The notes under the pieces are model-generated. The model saw only the letters and a program-made list of their open reading frames with translations. It did no database searches and was not told the origin of the DNA. From Microbacterium sp. SMR1 (GTDB lineage: Bacteria > Actinomycetota > Actinomycetes > Actinomycetales > Microbacteriaceae), in contig NZ_QMBN01000002.1 in NCBI RefSeq assembly GCF_003289625.1, forward strand, positions 332,610 through 396,609: a stretch of DNA of 64,000 bases, written 5' to 3'. Position 1 is the first letter of the stretch. Every line of letters begins with the position of its first letter. Positions 17,810-26,789 of the stretch are shown piece after piece. The translations under genes and the position numbers were made by a program.

Positions 17810-19081
17810 TCAGTCCGCGACGCGGGCGGCGATGTCGGTGCGGTGGTGCGAGCCTTCGAGGCTGATCTCCGCGAGGGCGCGGTAGGCGCGGTCGCGAGCC
17901 TCGGTGAAGTCGGCGCCGCGTGCGACGACGTTGAGCACGCGTCCACCCGTGGCGACGAGCCCGTCGACCGACTCGGCGGTCGCAGCGTGCGCGAGGTGCA
18001 CGCTTTCGACGGATGCCGCGGCGTCGAGCCCCGTCAGCGCCCGGCCGGTCACCGGGTTGTCGGGGTAGCCCTCGCTCGCGAGCACGACGGTGACGGCGGC
18101 ATCGTCCGAGAACGTCGGATCGGGCTCGGACTCCAGTCGCCCGCTCGCCGCGGCCATCAGCAGCTCCGAGAGCGGCGAGGTCAGCCGCGCGAGCACCACC
18201 TGCGTCTCGGGGTCGCCGAACCGCGCGTTGAACTCGATCACCTTGATGCCCGACTCGGTGAGGATGAGGCCCGCGTAGAGCAGGCCGATGAACGGTGTGC
18301 CCTCGGCGTCGAGGTGGCGGATGACGGGCTCGGCCACGTCGCGCGTGACCTCGGCGACGAATCCGGCCTCGCTGCCGAACCGGTCGGCGAGCCAGGGGAG
18401 CGGCGAGTAGGCGCCCATGCCCCCGGTGTTCGGGCCGGCGTCGCCGTCGTAGGCGCGCTTGTAGTCCTGCGCCGGGCTCAGGGCTCGGACGGTGTCGCCG
18501 TCCGAGACGAAGAAGAGCGACACCTCGGGGCCGGCGAGGAACTCCTCGATCAGCACTGGGCCGCTCGAGAGGTAGGTGTCGGCGTGGGCGAGCGCCGCCT
18601 CACGGTCGTCGGTGACGATGACGCCCTTGCCGGCGGCGAGGCCGTCGGCTTTGACCACATGGGGGGTGCCGAGCTCGTCGAGCGCCGTCTCGACCTCGGC
18701 ACGGCTCCGCGCCCGCACGGCGCGCCCGGTGGGCACGCCGGCCTCGTCCATGACGCGCTTGGCGAACGCCTTCGATCCTTCGAGCTGCGCGGCGACCTTG
18801 CCGGGGCCGAAGACGGGGATGCCGCGCTCGCGCAGCGCATCGGCGACACCGGCGATGAGCGGGGCCTCCGGCCCGACGATGACCAGATCGACGTTGGCGC
18901 TGCCGGCGAACTCCGTCACGGCGACCGGGTCGTTCTGGTCGAGGCCCGGGACGATCTCGGCATCGCGGGCGATGCCGGCGTTGCCGGGGGCCGCGAGCAG
19001 GTCGTGACCTGCGCCTTCCGCGGCGAGAGCGAGGATGATGGCGTGCTCGCGCGCGCCCGAGCCGAGGACCAGGATCTTCAC
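17810..19081 (-). CDS. purD: Phosphoribosylamine-glycine ligase (GARS)
   Basis: PurD catalyses the ATP-dependent joining of phosphoribosylamine and glycine, the second step of purine synthesis. The 423-residue length is standard. The N-terminus MKILVLGSGAREHAI, the central ATP-grasp (VVKADGLAAGKGVIV) and the metal/ATP site VIEFNARFGDPETQ are all present. It converges on the MFS exporter gene and is divergent from the SCP-like gene. Confidence 0.96.
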   Translation of the reverse strand: MKILVLGSGAREHAIILALAAEGAGHDLLAAPGNAGIARDAEIVPGLDQNDPVAVTEFAGSANVDLVIVGPEAPLIAGVADALRERGIPVFGPGKVAAQLEGSKAFAKRVMDEAGVPTGRAVRARSRAEVETALDELGTPHVVKADGLAAGKGVIVTDDREAALAHADTYLSSGPVLIEEFLAGPEVSLFFVSDGDTVRALSPAQDYKRAYDGDAGPNTGGMGAYSPLPWLADRFGSEAGFVAEVTRDVAEPVIRHLDAEGTPFIGLLYAGLILTESGIKVIEFNARFGDPETQVVLARLTSPLSELLMAAASGRLESEPDPTFSDDAAVTVVLASEGYPDNPVTGRALTGLDAAASVESVHLAHAATAESVDGLVATGGRVLNVVARGADFTEARDRAYRALAEISLEGSHHRTDIAARVAD

Positions 19082-19116
19082 CCGGCCAGCCTACCGACCG
19101 GGCTAGCGTGGAACCC

Positions 19117-19485
19117 ATGGCCCGCAGCATCCTCACCGCCGATGGCCGCGCCGCGCTCGCCGCCGTCGCCGCCGCCGATGCGTCCGGCGAGAAGCCCGCT
19201 CGAACCGACCTGGCGACCGCCGTGCGCTACCTGTTGCAGCTGCTCGTCGAGAAGGCGCCCGGCAACTCGGTCGAGATGCGCGTGCCGCCGTTCGGTGCCG
19301 TCCAGGTCGTCGAGGGGCCGCGGCACACGCGCGGCACCCCGCCGAACGTCGTCGAGACGGATGCCGCGACCTGGATCGCCCTCGCCCTCGGCGACCTCGC
19401 CTGGGCGGATGCCGCCGCCGCGGGCCGGCTGCGCGCGTCGGGCACCCGCGCCGATCTCGGGGCGCTGCTGCCACTGCGACCCTGA
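19117..19485 (+). CDS. Sterol-carrier-family protein (bacterial SCP orthologue)
   Basis: This small, 122-residue cytoplasmic protein of the actinobacterial SCP-orthologue type has an alpha-helical N-terminal half followed by the conserved strand segment VEMRVPPFGAVQVVEGP, HTRGTPPNVVETD and WIALALGDLAW. The biochemical function of this family is not established; related SCP2 folds bind hydrophobic ligands. ATG at 19117 is preferred over GTG at 19108. It lies divergent from purD, a neighbourhood I believe is common in relatives. Confidence 0.8.
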   Translation: MARSILTADGRAALAAVAAADASGEKPARTDLATAVRYLLQLLVEKAPGNSVEMRVPPFGAVQVVEGPRHTRGTPPNVVETDAATWIALALGDLAWADAAAAGRLRASGTRADLGALLPLRP

Positions 19486-19496
19486 CACCGGCTCCG

Positions 19497-19522
19497 ATAA
19501 GGTTAGGCAAGCCTGACCTTAT
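19497..19522. promoter_or_regulatory. DtxR/IdeR-like iron box upstream of htaA
   Basis: ATAAGGTTAGGC (19497-19508) and GCCTGACCTTAT (19511-19522) form a 12-2-12 inverted repeat with one mismatch. The 19-mer at 19498-19516 matches the DtxR consensus TTAGGTTAGGCTAACCTAA at 15 positions. It ends 14 bp before the htaA start, so iron-loaded DtxR/IdeR should repress the haem operon. Confidence 0.8.
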
Positions 19523-19536
19523 CTCTGGAGTCTGCT

Positions 19537-20460
19537 GTGCGCTCTTCCCTTCTGTCCCGCGCGCCCCTCGGGGTGCTCGCCGCTGCGTCGATCGTCCTCG
19601 GTGTCGCGAGCCCCGCCCTCGCGATCGGCGACGCCGCGCCCGTCGAGCAGCGGACCGCCGCGACCTCGCCGCCCGTCTGCGACATCACCGACGCGACCAT
19701 CACGTGGGGCTTCAAGGAGTCGTTCCGCTCGTACATCTCCGGCTCCATCGCGAAGGGTGCGTGGGAGCCGTTCGGCGGCGTGGGTTACGAGACGCCCGCG
19801 TTCACCTGGACCGGTGGCACGGGCAGCTACGACCCCGCGACCGGCGCCGGCTCGATCGCCTTCCCCGGCGGCATCCGGTTCACCGGGCACGGCGGCCTGC
19901 TCGACTCGACGGTGCAGAACGTCACGCTCGAGATCGCGCCGGCGGCGGGGCGTGTTCTCGTCGACCTCGCCGGAGTCTCGATGGAGAGCGCGCTCGCCGG
20001 CGACGACACCGTCGTCACGACACCCCAGGTGCCGTTCGTGACCGTCGACCTGGCGGGTCTGGAGAACACGGTCTCGGGAGAAGCCCTCACTCTCGCCGCC
20101 GCGGATGCCGCCACCGCGATCACCGAGGAGGGGTTCGCCGCCTTCGGCAACTACGAGACCGGCACCGCCTTCGACCCCCTGTCGTTCACCGCGAGCGGTG
20201 TGTGCGCGGCTGCCACCCCGACGGCAGACCCATCGCCCGTCGTCGATGCATCACCCGCCGCGGATGCCGCGGAGGCGGGCGATGACGAGAGCGGATCGAG
20301 CGGCGCGCTGCCGGTCGCGCTCTTCGCCGCTATCGGCGGCGCGCTCGTCGCGACGATCGGCGGGTCGACCGCAGCGATCGTCGCCTCGCGCCGCAAGCAG
20401 CGGAAGGCGCGTGCCGGCGGTGGGCCCGCCGATCACGCCGACGAAGGGCCGGCCGCGTGA
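19537..20460 (+). CDS. HtaA-domain haem-binding surface protein
   Basis: This 307-residue exported protein has a signal peptide (cleavage near residue 29) and one HtaA domain from Cys48 (CDITDATITWGFKESFRSYI) to about residue 220. In Corynebacterium, HtaA domains bind haem and hand it to HmuT. A Pro/Ala/Asp-rich linker leads to one membrane helix (about 256-279) and a basic tail, so it is membrane-anchored. It is the first gene of an iron-boxed operon with hmuTUV. CTGGAG lies six bases before the GTG. Confidence 0.9.
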   Translation: MRSSLLSRAPLGVLAAASIVLGVASPALAIGDAAPVEQRTAATSPPVCDITDATITWGFKESFRSYISGSIAKGAWEPFGGVGYETPAFTWTGGTGSYDPATGAGSIAFPGGIRFTGHGGLLDSTVQNVTLEIAPAAGRVLVDLAGVSMESALAGDDTVVTTPQVPFVTVDLAGLENTVSGEALTLAAADAATAITEEGFAAFGNYETGTAFDPLSFTASGVCAAATPTADPSPVVDASPAADAAEAGDDESGSSGALPVALFAAIGGALVATIGGSTAAIVASRRKQRKARAGGGPADHADEGPAA

Positions 20461-21566
20461 AGATGCGGCGACTCCTCGTCGCGGCGCTCGCCGCTGCTGC
20501 CCTGTCGCTCAGCGCCTGCGCTCCGGCTGCGCCGTCTCACGGCGAGGCGGCGGGCCAGGTCGTGATCGACCGACCCCCGCTGAGCGAATTGGCGCCGGTG
20601 ACCGACCCGCGCTCGCTCGAGGGCCCCACGACCGCCGTCCTCGCCGACGCCGCGGTCGAGCCGGTCGTGACGGATCCCACCCAGAGCCTGCCCGTCACCG
20701 TGAGCTCGCAGGATCTCACCGGCGACGTCGAGGTGACGGTGACGGACACCTCGCGCATCATCGCGATGGACCTCTCCGGTTCGCTGGCCGCGACCGTCTG
20801 GGGCCTGGGCCTCGGCGGCGAGCTCGTCGGCCGCGACGTCTCGACGACGTTCCCCGGCGCGGCGGACCTGCCGGTCGTCACGGGCAGCGGACACACCGTC
20901 AACGCCGAGTCGATCATCGGCCTCGCCCCCACCCTCGTCATCACCGACGGCAGCATCGGACCGGTCGACGTCGTGCAGCAACTGCGGGATGTCGGCATCA
21001 CGGTGGTCTTCGTCGAGCGCTCCGCCTCGTTCGACGGTGCCGCCGATCTCGCGCGGACGGTGGGCGAGGTGCTCGGCGTACCCGACGCGGGCGAGCAGCT
21101 CGCCCAGCGCATCGCGAGCGAGGTCGACCAGACGCGTGCCCAGATCGCCGCGTTTGCGCCGGCGGCCGCGGCGGACCGGCTGCGCATGGTCTTCCTCTAC
21201 CTGCGCGGCACGGCGGGGGTGTACTACCTCTTCGGCTCCGAATCGGGCGCCGCCGAGCTCATCGCCGCGCTCGGCGGCGTCGACGTCGCCGGCGAGCTCG
21301 GCTGGAACGGCATGCAGCCGCTCACCGACGAAGCCATGGTCGCCGCCGACCCCGACCTCATCCTCGTGATGACCGCCGGGCTCGAATCGGTCGGCGGCGT
21401 CGACGGTCTGCTCTCCGACAAGCCCGCGATCGCGCTGACCGCAGCCGGCCAGCATCGCCGCTTCGTCGACATGGCGGACGGACAGATCCTGTCGTTCGGG
21501 CCGCGCAGCGCGGGGGTGCTCGACGCGCTGGCACGCGCTGTCTACGCGCCCGATCCCGCCTCGTGA
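20457..21566 (+). CDS. hmuT: Haemin ABC transporter substrate-binding lipoprotein
   Basis: This 369-residue lipoprotein has the lipobox LSAC (Cys21) and the two-lobed helical-backbone fold of metal/haem receptors. Segments typical of the family are RIIAMDLSGSLAATVWGLGL, EDTD-free APTLVITDG and GWNGMQPLTDEAMVAADPDLIL. It should receive haem from the HtaA proteins and deliver it to HmuUV. GTG at 20457 overlaps the htaA stop (GTGA); ATG at 20463 is an alternative start. Confidence 0.9.
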   Translation: MKMRRLLVAALAAAALSLSACAPAAPSHGEAAGQVVIDRPPLSELAPVTDPRSLEGPTTAVLADAAVEPVVTDPTQSLPVTVSSQDLTGDVEVTVTDTSRIIAMDLSGSLAATVWGLGLGGELVGRDVSTTFPGAADLPVVTGSGHTVNAESIIGLAPTLVITDGSIGPVDVVQQLRDVGITVVFVERSASFDGAADLARTVGEVLGVPDAGEQLAQRIASEVDQTRAQIAAFAPAAAADRLRMVFLYLRGTAGVYYLFGSESGAAELIAALGGVDVAGELGWNGMQPLTDEAMVAADPDLILVMTAGLESVGGVDGLLSDKPAIALTAAGQHRRFVDMADGQILSFGPRSAGVLDALARAVYAPDPAS

Positions 21567-22612
21567 GCGGGCGTGCCGCTGGGCGCCGCGGAGTTCTCGT
21601 CGCGATCGTGAGCGCGGTGCTGCTCGTCGTGGGCGTCGTGCTCTCGGCCGGGCTCGGTCAGCTGCCGGTCGGTCCCGCCGAGGTCGTGGGCTCCGTCCTC
21701 CGTGCCCTCGGCATGCCCGGCTCGTGGGCGCCGACCGAGCCGCTCATCGAGCAGACGCTGTGGCAGATCCGTTTCCCGCGCGTCGCGATGTCGCTTCTGG
21801 TCGGTGCGCTGCTCGCGGTCGCCGGTGCCGTCATGCAGGCGATCTTCGCGAACCCGCTCGCCGAGCCGGGCGTCGTCGGCGTCTCGTCGGGCGCGGCCGT
21901 CGGCGCTGCCGCAGCGATCACGCTCGGCTTCTCGTTCCTCGGTCCGTGGTCGATCGCGGTCTGCGCCTTCGCGGGCGGTCTCGTCGCGACCTTGGTCGTG
22001 TATGCCGCTGCCCGCGCGCAGGGCCGGACCGAGTCGATCACGCTCATCCTGACGGGCATCGCCGTCAATGCGTTCGCGGGGGCCGCGCTGGCCCTCCTGA
22101 TGTTCGCGGGAGACACGGCGTCGCGCGAGCAGATCGTGTTCTGGCAGCTGGGCTCGATGAACGGCTCGCGCTGGACGGAGGTCGCGGTCGTCGCCCTCGT
22201 CGGAGCGCTCGGCACCGCGGCATCCCTCGCTCTCGCGCGCCGCTACGACCTTCTGGCGCTCGGCGATCGCACCGCCGCCCACCTCGGTGTGCGCGTCGAG
22301 GCGCTGCGGGTCGGGTCGATCGTCCTCGTCGCCCTGCTGACCGGCGTCGCCGTCGCGTTCGTCGGCATCATCGCGTTCGTCGGCCTCGTCGTGCCCCACA
22401 TCATCCGCATGCTGGTCGGGCCCGCGCACCGGGGGCTCATCGCCCTCTCGGCGCTCGGCGGGGGCGTCGTGCTCGTCTACGCCGATCTCCTCGCGCGGAC
22501 CATCGTCGTCTCTGCAGACCTGCCGATCGGCATCCTCACGTCGCTCGTGGGCGGACCGTTCTTCTTCTGGCTCATCCGCCGCACCCGCCGCACCGCCGGG
22601 GGCTGGTCGTGA
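21563..22612 (+). CDS. hmuU: Haemin ABC transporter permease (FecCD family)
   Basis: This 349-residue permease is of the FecCD/BtuC type with about ten membrane helices. Recognisable segments are RFPRVAMSLLVGALLAVAGAVMQAIFANPLAEPGVVGVSSGA and GDRTAAHLGVR, then FVGLVVPHIIRMLVGPAHR, the loop that contacts the ATPase (each listed piece is a sequential part of one conserved block). The start is the GTG that overlaps the hmuT stop. It forms the membrane channel of the haem importer. Confidence 0.9.
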   Translation: MSGRAAGRRGVLVAIVSAVLLVVGVVLSAGLGQLPVGPAEVVGSVLRALGMPGSWAPTEPLIEQTLWQIRFPRVAMSLLVGALLAVAGAVMQAIFANPLAEPGVVGVSSGAAVGAAAAITLGFSFLGPWSIAVCAFAGGLVATLVVYAAARAQGRTESITLILTGIAVNAFAGAALALLMFAGDTASREQIVFWQLGSMNGSRWTEVAVVALVGALGTAASLALARRYDLLALGDRTAAHLGVRVEALRVGSIVLVALLTGVAVAFVGIIAFVGLVVPHIIRMLVGPAHRGLIALSALGGGVVLVYADLLARTIVVSADLPIGILTSLVGGPFFFWLIRRTRRTAGGWS

Positions 22613-23394
22613 CGGGCGTGGCCGTCGAGGTGCGGCACGCGAGCTTGCGATCGGGTGAGGCGACGATCCTCGACGACGTGACGACGGATGTCGGCTACGG
22701 CCGGCTGCTCGCTCTCGTCGGGCCCAACGGCGCCGGAAAGTCGAGCCTGCTCTCCCTGCTGACAGGCGACCGCGCGCCCACCTCGGGCGCGGTGCATCTC
22801 GACGGGCGTCCGGCGGGCGAGTGGTCGGCCCGCGAGCTGTCGCGGCGACGGTCGGTGCTGCTGCAGTCGAACCAGGTCGCCTTCTCGTTCACCGCGGGCC
22901 AGGTGGTCGCGATGGGGCGCACTCCTTGGATCGGAACCGAGCGCGCCCGCCTCGACGACGCTCGTATCGCCGAAGCCGTCGAGCGAGCGGATGTCGCACA
23001 CCTGCTCCATCGCGCCTACCCGTCGCTCTCGGGTGGCGAGAAGGCGCGTGTCTCGCTGGCTCGAGTACTCGCGCAGGACACCCCCGTCGTGCTGCTCGAT
23101 GAGCCGACCGCAGCCCTCGACCTCCGGCACCAGGAAGAGGTCCTCCGCGTCGCGCGGCGGCTCGCGCGGGATGGGCGCGCGGTGGTCGTGGTGCTGCACG
23201 ACCTGTCGCTCGCCGCGGCATACGCCGACGAGGTCGCGATGATCGACGGCGGCCGGCTCGTCGCTCGGGGGAACCCGCGCGACGTGTTGACCGCGGACCG
23301 GGTCGAGGCCGTCTACGGCACCCCGGTGCGCGTGCTCGACGACCCCGACACCGGCCGTCCGGTCATCCTGCCGCGCCGTCACGCCGAGCGATGA
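22609..23394 (+). CDS. hmuV: Haemin ABC transporter ATP-binding protein
   Basis: This 261-residue ATPase powers haem uptake through HmuU. Walker A is GPNGAGKSS, the ABC signature is LSGGEKARVSLARVL, Walker B is VVLLDEPTAALD, and the switch His is in VLHDLSLAAAYAD. The start GTG overlaps the hmuU stop. It is the last gene of the htaA-hmuTUV operon; the next gene has its own iron box. Confidence 0.92.
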   Translation: MTGVAVEVRHASLRSGEATILDDVTTDVGYGRLLALVGPNGAGKSSLLSLLTGDRAPTSGAVHLDGRPAGEWSARELSRRRSVLLQSNQVAFSFTAGQVVAMGRTPWIGTERARLDDARIAEAVERADVAHLLHRAYPSLSGGEKARVSLARVLAQDTPVVLLDEPTAALDLRHQEEVLRVARRLARDGRAVVVVLHDLSLAAAYADEVAMIDGGRLVARGNPRDVLTADRVEAVYGTPVRVLDDPDTGRPVILPRRHAER

Positions 23395-23419
23395 CTATCA
23401 GGGACTTCACAAACTTCGA

Positions 23420-23438
23420 TTAGGTAAGGCTAAGCTAA
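23420..23438. promoter_or_regulatory. DtxR/IdeR-like iron box upstream of the large HtaA gene
   Basis: TTAGGTAAGGCTAAGCTAA matches the 19-bp DtxR consensus at 17 positions. It lies 57 bp before the next start codon, so the second haem-binding gene is probably transcribed and iron-repressed separately from htaA-hmuTUV. Confidence 0.85.
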
Positions 23439-23495
23439 CTATCGTCGCGTGCCCGACGCGCGAGCTTCACCTGCATCGAGATTCGGAGGGTTCCC

Positions 23496-26381
23496 ATGCT
23501 GAGAACCAGGAGGGCGGCGCTGCAGCGTCCGCTCGCGAGCGTGCTGACCGGCGCGCTCGTCGCCATGGCCGCCGTCGTCGGCGTCGCCGCGCCGGCAACG
23601 GCCGCCGGCCCCACCCTGACGACGTCGACCACCGTCGTCGCGAACGAGAAGATCACGGTCGCCATCACCGGCACCGGCTTCGAGGTCGCTCCCCAGTACC
23701 CGGGTCAGCCGAGCCGGCACGCCTACGTCGCCCTCGTCGAGAAGGGCGATCTGACGGTCGACCAGGCGACCACGCCCAACGCCTCGCTCGACGTGTCCGC
23801 CGCGGGTGAGATCACCGGAAGCCTCGAGCAGATCGCGAGCGAGCTCGACCCCTCGAAGGCCTACGAGGTCATCTCGTGGCCGTCGCGTTCGTTCCCTACC
23901 GAGGCGAACCTCCTCGCCCGCGCCGAGGTCTCGATCGACTGGAACGCGCTCTTCCCGGCCGTCGCCGAGTCGACCACGACGACCCTGTCGGCCTCACCCG
24001 GTGGCACAGCCGTCGAGGGCGCCGACGTCACCCTGACGGCGACGGTCTCGCCCGCGGCATCCGGGTCGGTGTCCTTCACGGCCGGTGACGCATCGCTCGG
24101 CTCGGCTCCGGTCGACGGGGGCGTCGCGAGCATCATCACCTCGTCGCTCGCCGTCGGCACGCACAGCATCGCGGCCGCGTTCACCCCGGCCGACGCCACG
24201 GCCTATTCCGCCTCGACCGCACCGGCGCTGAGCTACGCGGTCACCGCGAAGGCGACCGAGCCCGAGACCCCGGTGCGGGTCCCCACCCTCACGCTGTCGA
24301 AGTCGACGGGGCTCGACCCCGCGGGCGAGGAGATCACTGTCAGGGGCACGGGCTACGACCCCGCCCAGCCGATCTACCTCACGACCTGCACCGACCGCCC
24401 GCTCGCAGAGGTCGACTTCGCCTTCATCGTAGCGGGATGCACGAGAGGTGCGAAGCTCGTCACGTCGAACCCGACCACGGCGACGATGGTGAAGTTCACG
24501 GAGGACGGATCGTTCGAGACCACGCTGACGGTCGCGCCGAAGGGCGACACCACGGCGATCTACACGATCGCCGATCACAGCGGCATGGCCAACCGCACCC
24601 AGGACGCGAAGGTGGTCGTGTCGTTCGCGACGACGCCGACCGAGCCGCTCCCCGCGCCGACGCTCACGGTCACCCCGAACACGGATGTCGACCCGAGCGG
24701 TGCCACGCTGACCGTTGAGGGACGCAACTACCGCCAGAGCGAGGTGGGAGCCGGATTCGCGCTGCGCTTCGGCTGGGTCGCCGAGACCTGGAAGCCCACC
24801 GACGGTGCCGCGGATGCCGCGCGCCCGTCGGTCTCATACGTCCGCGTGTCGGGCGATCCGACCGGCGCCGCCAACCTCCCGTGGACCGAGAACGCCGACG
24901 GCACGGTCGACTTCACGTGGACCGTCCGGGTCGATGAGAAGTCCGCGAACGAGAAGCGCCCCGGCGACGACTACCGCCTCGGTGTCTTCACCTTCGGCAA
25001 CAAGGCGTCGCAGGGCCTGCAGCCCGACAACGAGCTCTTCGTGCCCGTGACGTGGGCCGCGGTCGCGCCGCAGCCCGAGCCGACGAAGAACCCGAGGATC
25101 ACGGTGACACCGAACGCCGACCTCGACCCGGCCGTGGCCAACACGCTCACGGTCTCGGGCACCGGTTTCGTCGGCGACAGCGCCGTGAACGGTGCGTACG
25201 TCGTCTTCGGCGAGAAGTCGCTCTGGGCCGGCGCCGGCCCGCTGCCCGCCGAGGGCTGGGTGCAGCTGGCCTGGGTGCGCCCGGGCTCGATCGTGGGCGG
25301 CGCGTTCACCGTCGACCTGACCGTCCCCGCCGGCTCGCTCGACCCGACGAAGAGCTACCACGTCGCCACCTCCGCGGCGCATGCGCTGTCGATCACCGAC
25401 CGCACGCTCGACACCTTCGCCGACGTCACCGTCGCGCAGCCGACGGCCCCGTTCGTCGCGTTCGCGGGATCGGCGACGGTCGCCCAGGGCGGCGTGCTCG
25501 AGTTCACCGGCGGCGGCTTCGCGCCCGGTGACGTCGTCACGGCCGTGGCGCACTCCGAGCCGGTCACGATCGGCACGGCGACGGCGGATGCCGGCGGACG
25601 CGTGTCGTTCTCGTGGGCGGTTCCCGCCGGCTTCGCGACGGGCGACCACACGCTCGAGCTGAGCGTCGGAGGTGCCGTCGCGGCATCCGCGCCCTTCCGG
25701 GTCACGGCTGCCGCTGTCGCCGCAGCCGTCGAGTCGCCGGCCGCGCCGTCGTGCGTCGCCCGGTCGGTCTCGGGAGCGACGATCGAGTGGGGTGTGAAGG
25801 AGTCGTACCGCTCGTACATCACGGGCCCGATCGCCAAGGGAGAGATCTCCGGCGGCTGGGGCACCGGCTCGGGTGCGTACAGCCCCGAGAACGACCGCGG
25901 CCGCGTCAGCTTCGGCGGCTCGGTGCACTACACCGGCCACAGCGGTCTGCTCGACATGACCCTGTCGAACCCGCGCGTGCAGATCACCGGCGCGAACACC
26001 GCCTCGCTGATCGTGAACGTGCAGTCCAGGGGATACAACGGGTCGCCCGACGTGAACGCGAACGGCGTCGTCTTCGCGACGCTCTCGCTGCCCGCCGCCA
26101 CGACGACGGCGAATCGGATCAGCTGGACGGGTGCATCGGCCACGCTGACGGCCGCGGGCGCCGAGGCCTTCGCCGGCTTCTACTCGGCCGGTGAGGCCCT
26201 CGATCCCGTGAGCATCACGTTCCCGCTCGGCGCCGAGGTGCCGTGCGACGCATCGACCGACGCGACCCTCGCCGCGACCGGCGGGCAGGCTCCCGTCGAC
26301 ACCCTCTGGCTGGGTGCCGGGATGCTGCTGATCGGCGCGCTCGCCGTGTCGTTCACGCGTCGCCGCCGCAGCGCGCTCTGA
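23496..26381 (+). CDS. Large multidomain surface protein with Ig-like repeats and C-terminal HtaA domain
   Basis: This 961-residue protein is exported by a signal peptide ending near Ala37. Several beta-sandwich repeats follow, including an Ig-like 'TTLSASPGGTAVEG' module near residues 160-250 and three repeats beginning LTLSKSTGLDP, LTVTPNTDVDP and ITVTPNADLDP. An HtaA domain runs from about residue 752 (CVARSVSGATIEWGVKESYR) to 915. It ends with LAATG, a hydrophobic helix and RRRR, fitting a cell-wall sorting signal of the LAXTG type used by class E sortases. The likely role is surface haem capture. A good GGAGGG precedes the ATG. Confidence 0.88.
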   Translation: MLRTRRAALQRPLASVLTGALVAMAAVVGVAAPATAAGPTLTTSTTVVANEKITVAITGTGFEVAPQYPGQPSRHAYVALVEKGDLTVDQATTPNASLDVSAAGEITGSLEQIASELDPSKAYEVISWPSRSFPTEANLLARAEVSIDWNALFPAVAESTTTTLSASPGGTAVEGADVTLTATVSPAASGSVSFTAGDASLGSAPVDGGVASIITSSLAVGTHSIAAAFTPADATAYSASTAPALSYAVTAKATEPETPVRVPTLTLSKSTGLDPAGEEITVRGTGYDPAQPIYLTTCTDRPLAEVDFAFIVAGCTRGAKLVTSNPTTATMVKFTEDGSFETTLTVAPKGDTTAIYTIADHSGMANRTQDAKVVVSFATTPTEPLPAPTLTVTPNTDVDPSGATLTVEGRNYRQSEVGAGFALRFGWVAETWKPTDGAADAARPSVSYVRVSGDPTGAANLPWTENADGTVDFTWTVRVDEKSANEKRPGDDYRLGVFTFGNKASQGLQPDNELFVPVTWAAVAPQPEPTKNPRITVTPNADLDPAVANTLTVSGTGFVGDSAVNGAYVVFGEKSLWAGAGPLPAEGWVQLAWVRPGSIVGGAFTVDLTVPAGSLDPTKSYHVATSAAHALSITDRTLDTFADVTVAQPTAPFVAFAGSATVAQGGVLEFTGGGFAPGDVVTAVAHSEPVTIGTATADAGGRVSFSWAVPAGFATGDHTLELSVGGAVAASAPFRVTAAAVAAAVESPAAPSCVARSVSGATIEWGVKESYRSYITGPIAKGEISGGWGTGSGAYSPENDRGRVSFGGSVHYTGHSGLLDMTLSNPRVQITGANTASLIVNVQSRGYNGSPDVNANGVVFATLSLPAATTTANRISWTGASATLTAAGAEAFAGFYSAGEALDPVSITFPLGAEVPCDASTDATLAATGGQAPVDTLWLGAGMLLIGALAVSFTRRRRSAL

Positions 26382-26400
26382 CGACTCGCTGAGCCCTCTC

Positions 26401-26435
26401 GTCGCACCGCCCGGGCATTGCTCGGGCGGTGCGAC
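26401..26435 (+). terminator. Terminator hairpin after the large HtaA gene
   Basis: GTCGCACCGCCCG (26401-26413) pairs perfectly with CGGGCGGTGCGAC (26423-26435) around a 9-nt loop. No U-run follows, which is common in actinobacteria. The next start codon is 10 bp later. Confidence 0.75.
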
Positions 26436-26444
26436 AATGGACTC

Positions 26445-26768
26445 ATGGCTGAGGAGATCACCGAACGGGTCGAGTCGGCGCGCGTGCGTCGCGTGCCCAA
26501 GTACAGCGTGTTCCTCCTGCTCGGCGCCGCGGCGGGCATCATCGTCGCGCTGGCCCTGACGTTCGGCATCCCGGACGAGGGAGTCAGCACCAACACCGGC
26601 CTGCAGTACTCCGCGGGTCAGGTGTTCGGGTTCATCGCGCTCGGCGCCATCCCGGTCTGTATGGCGATCGCGGGCGTCATCGCCCTCGTGCTCGACCGCG
26701 CCGCACGTCGCCGCACGCGCGAGGTGCGCATCCTGCACGAGCGCGTGCGCACCGTCGACGACGCCTGA
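26445..26768 (+). CDS. Conserved small membrane protein, two TM helices
   Basis: This 107-residue protein of unknown function has an N-terminal cytoplasmic, charged stretch (RVRRVPKYS), a first helix at about 19-38, a short extracytoplasmic loop (DEGVSTNTGLQYSAG), a second helix at about 58-80 and a basic C-terminal tail. The pattern resembles a conserved actinobacterial family often found near purine genes; this is from memory of the type, not a search. ATG at 26445 is the only start clear of the terminator. Confidence 0.7.
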   Translation: MAEEITERVESARVRRVPKYSVFLLLGAAAGIIVALALTFGIPDEGVSTNTGLQYSAGQVFGFIALGAIPVCMAIAGVIALVLDRAARRRTREVRILHERVRTVDDA

Positions 26769-26789
26769 CCCGGGCTCGCGCGCGCGAGG

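Noticed and set aside
16249..17946. 565-codon minus-strand frame opposite the MFS exporter
   Set aside because: The exporter is certain; the reverse frame is His/Asp/Arg-rich low complexity without motifs.
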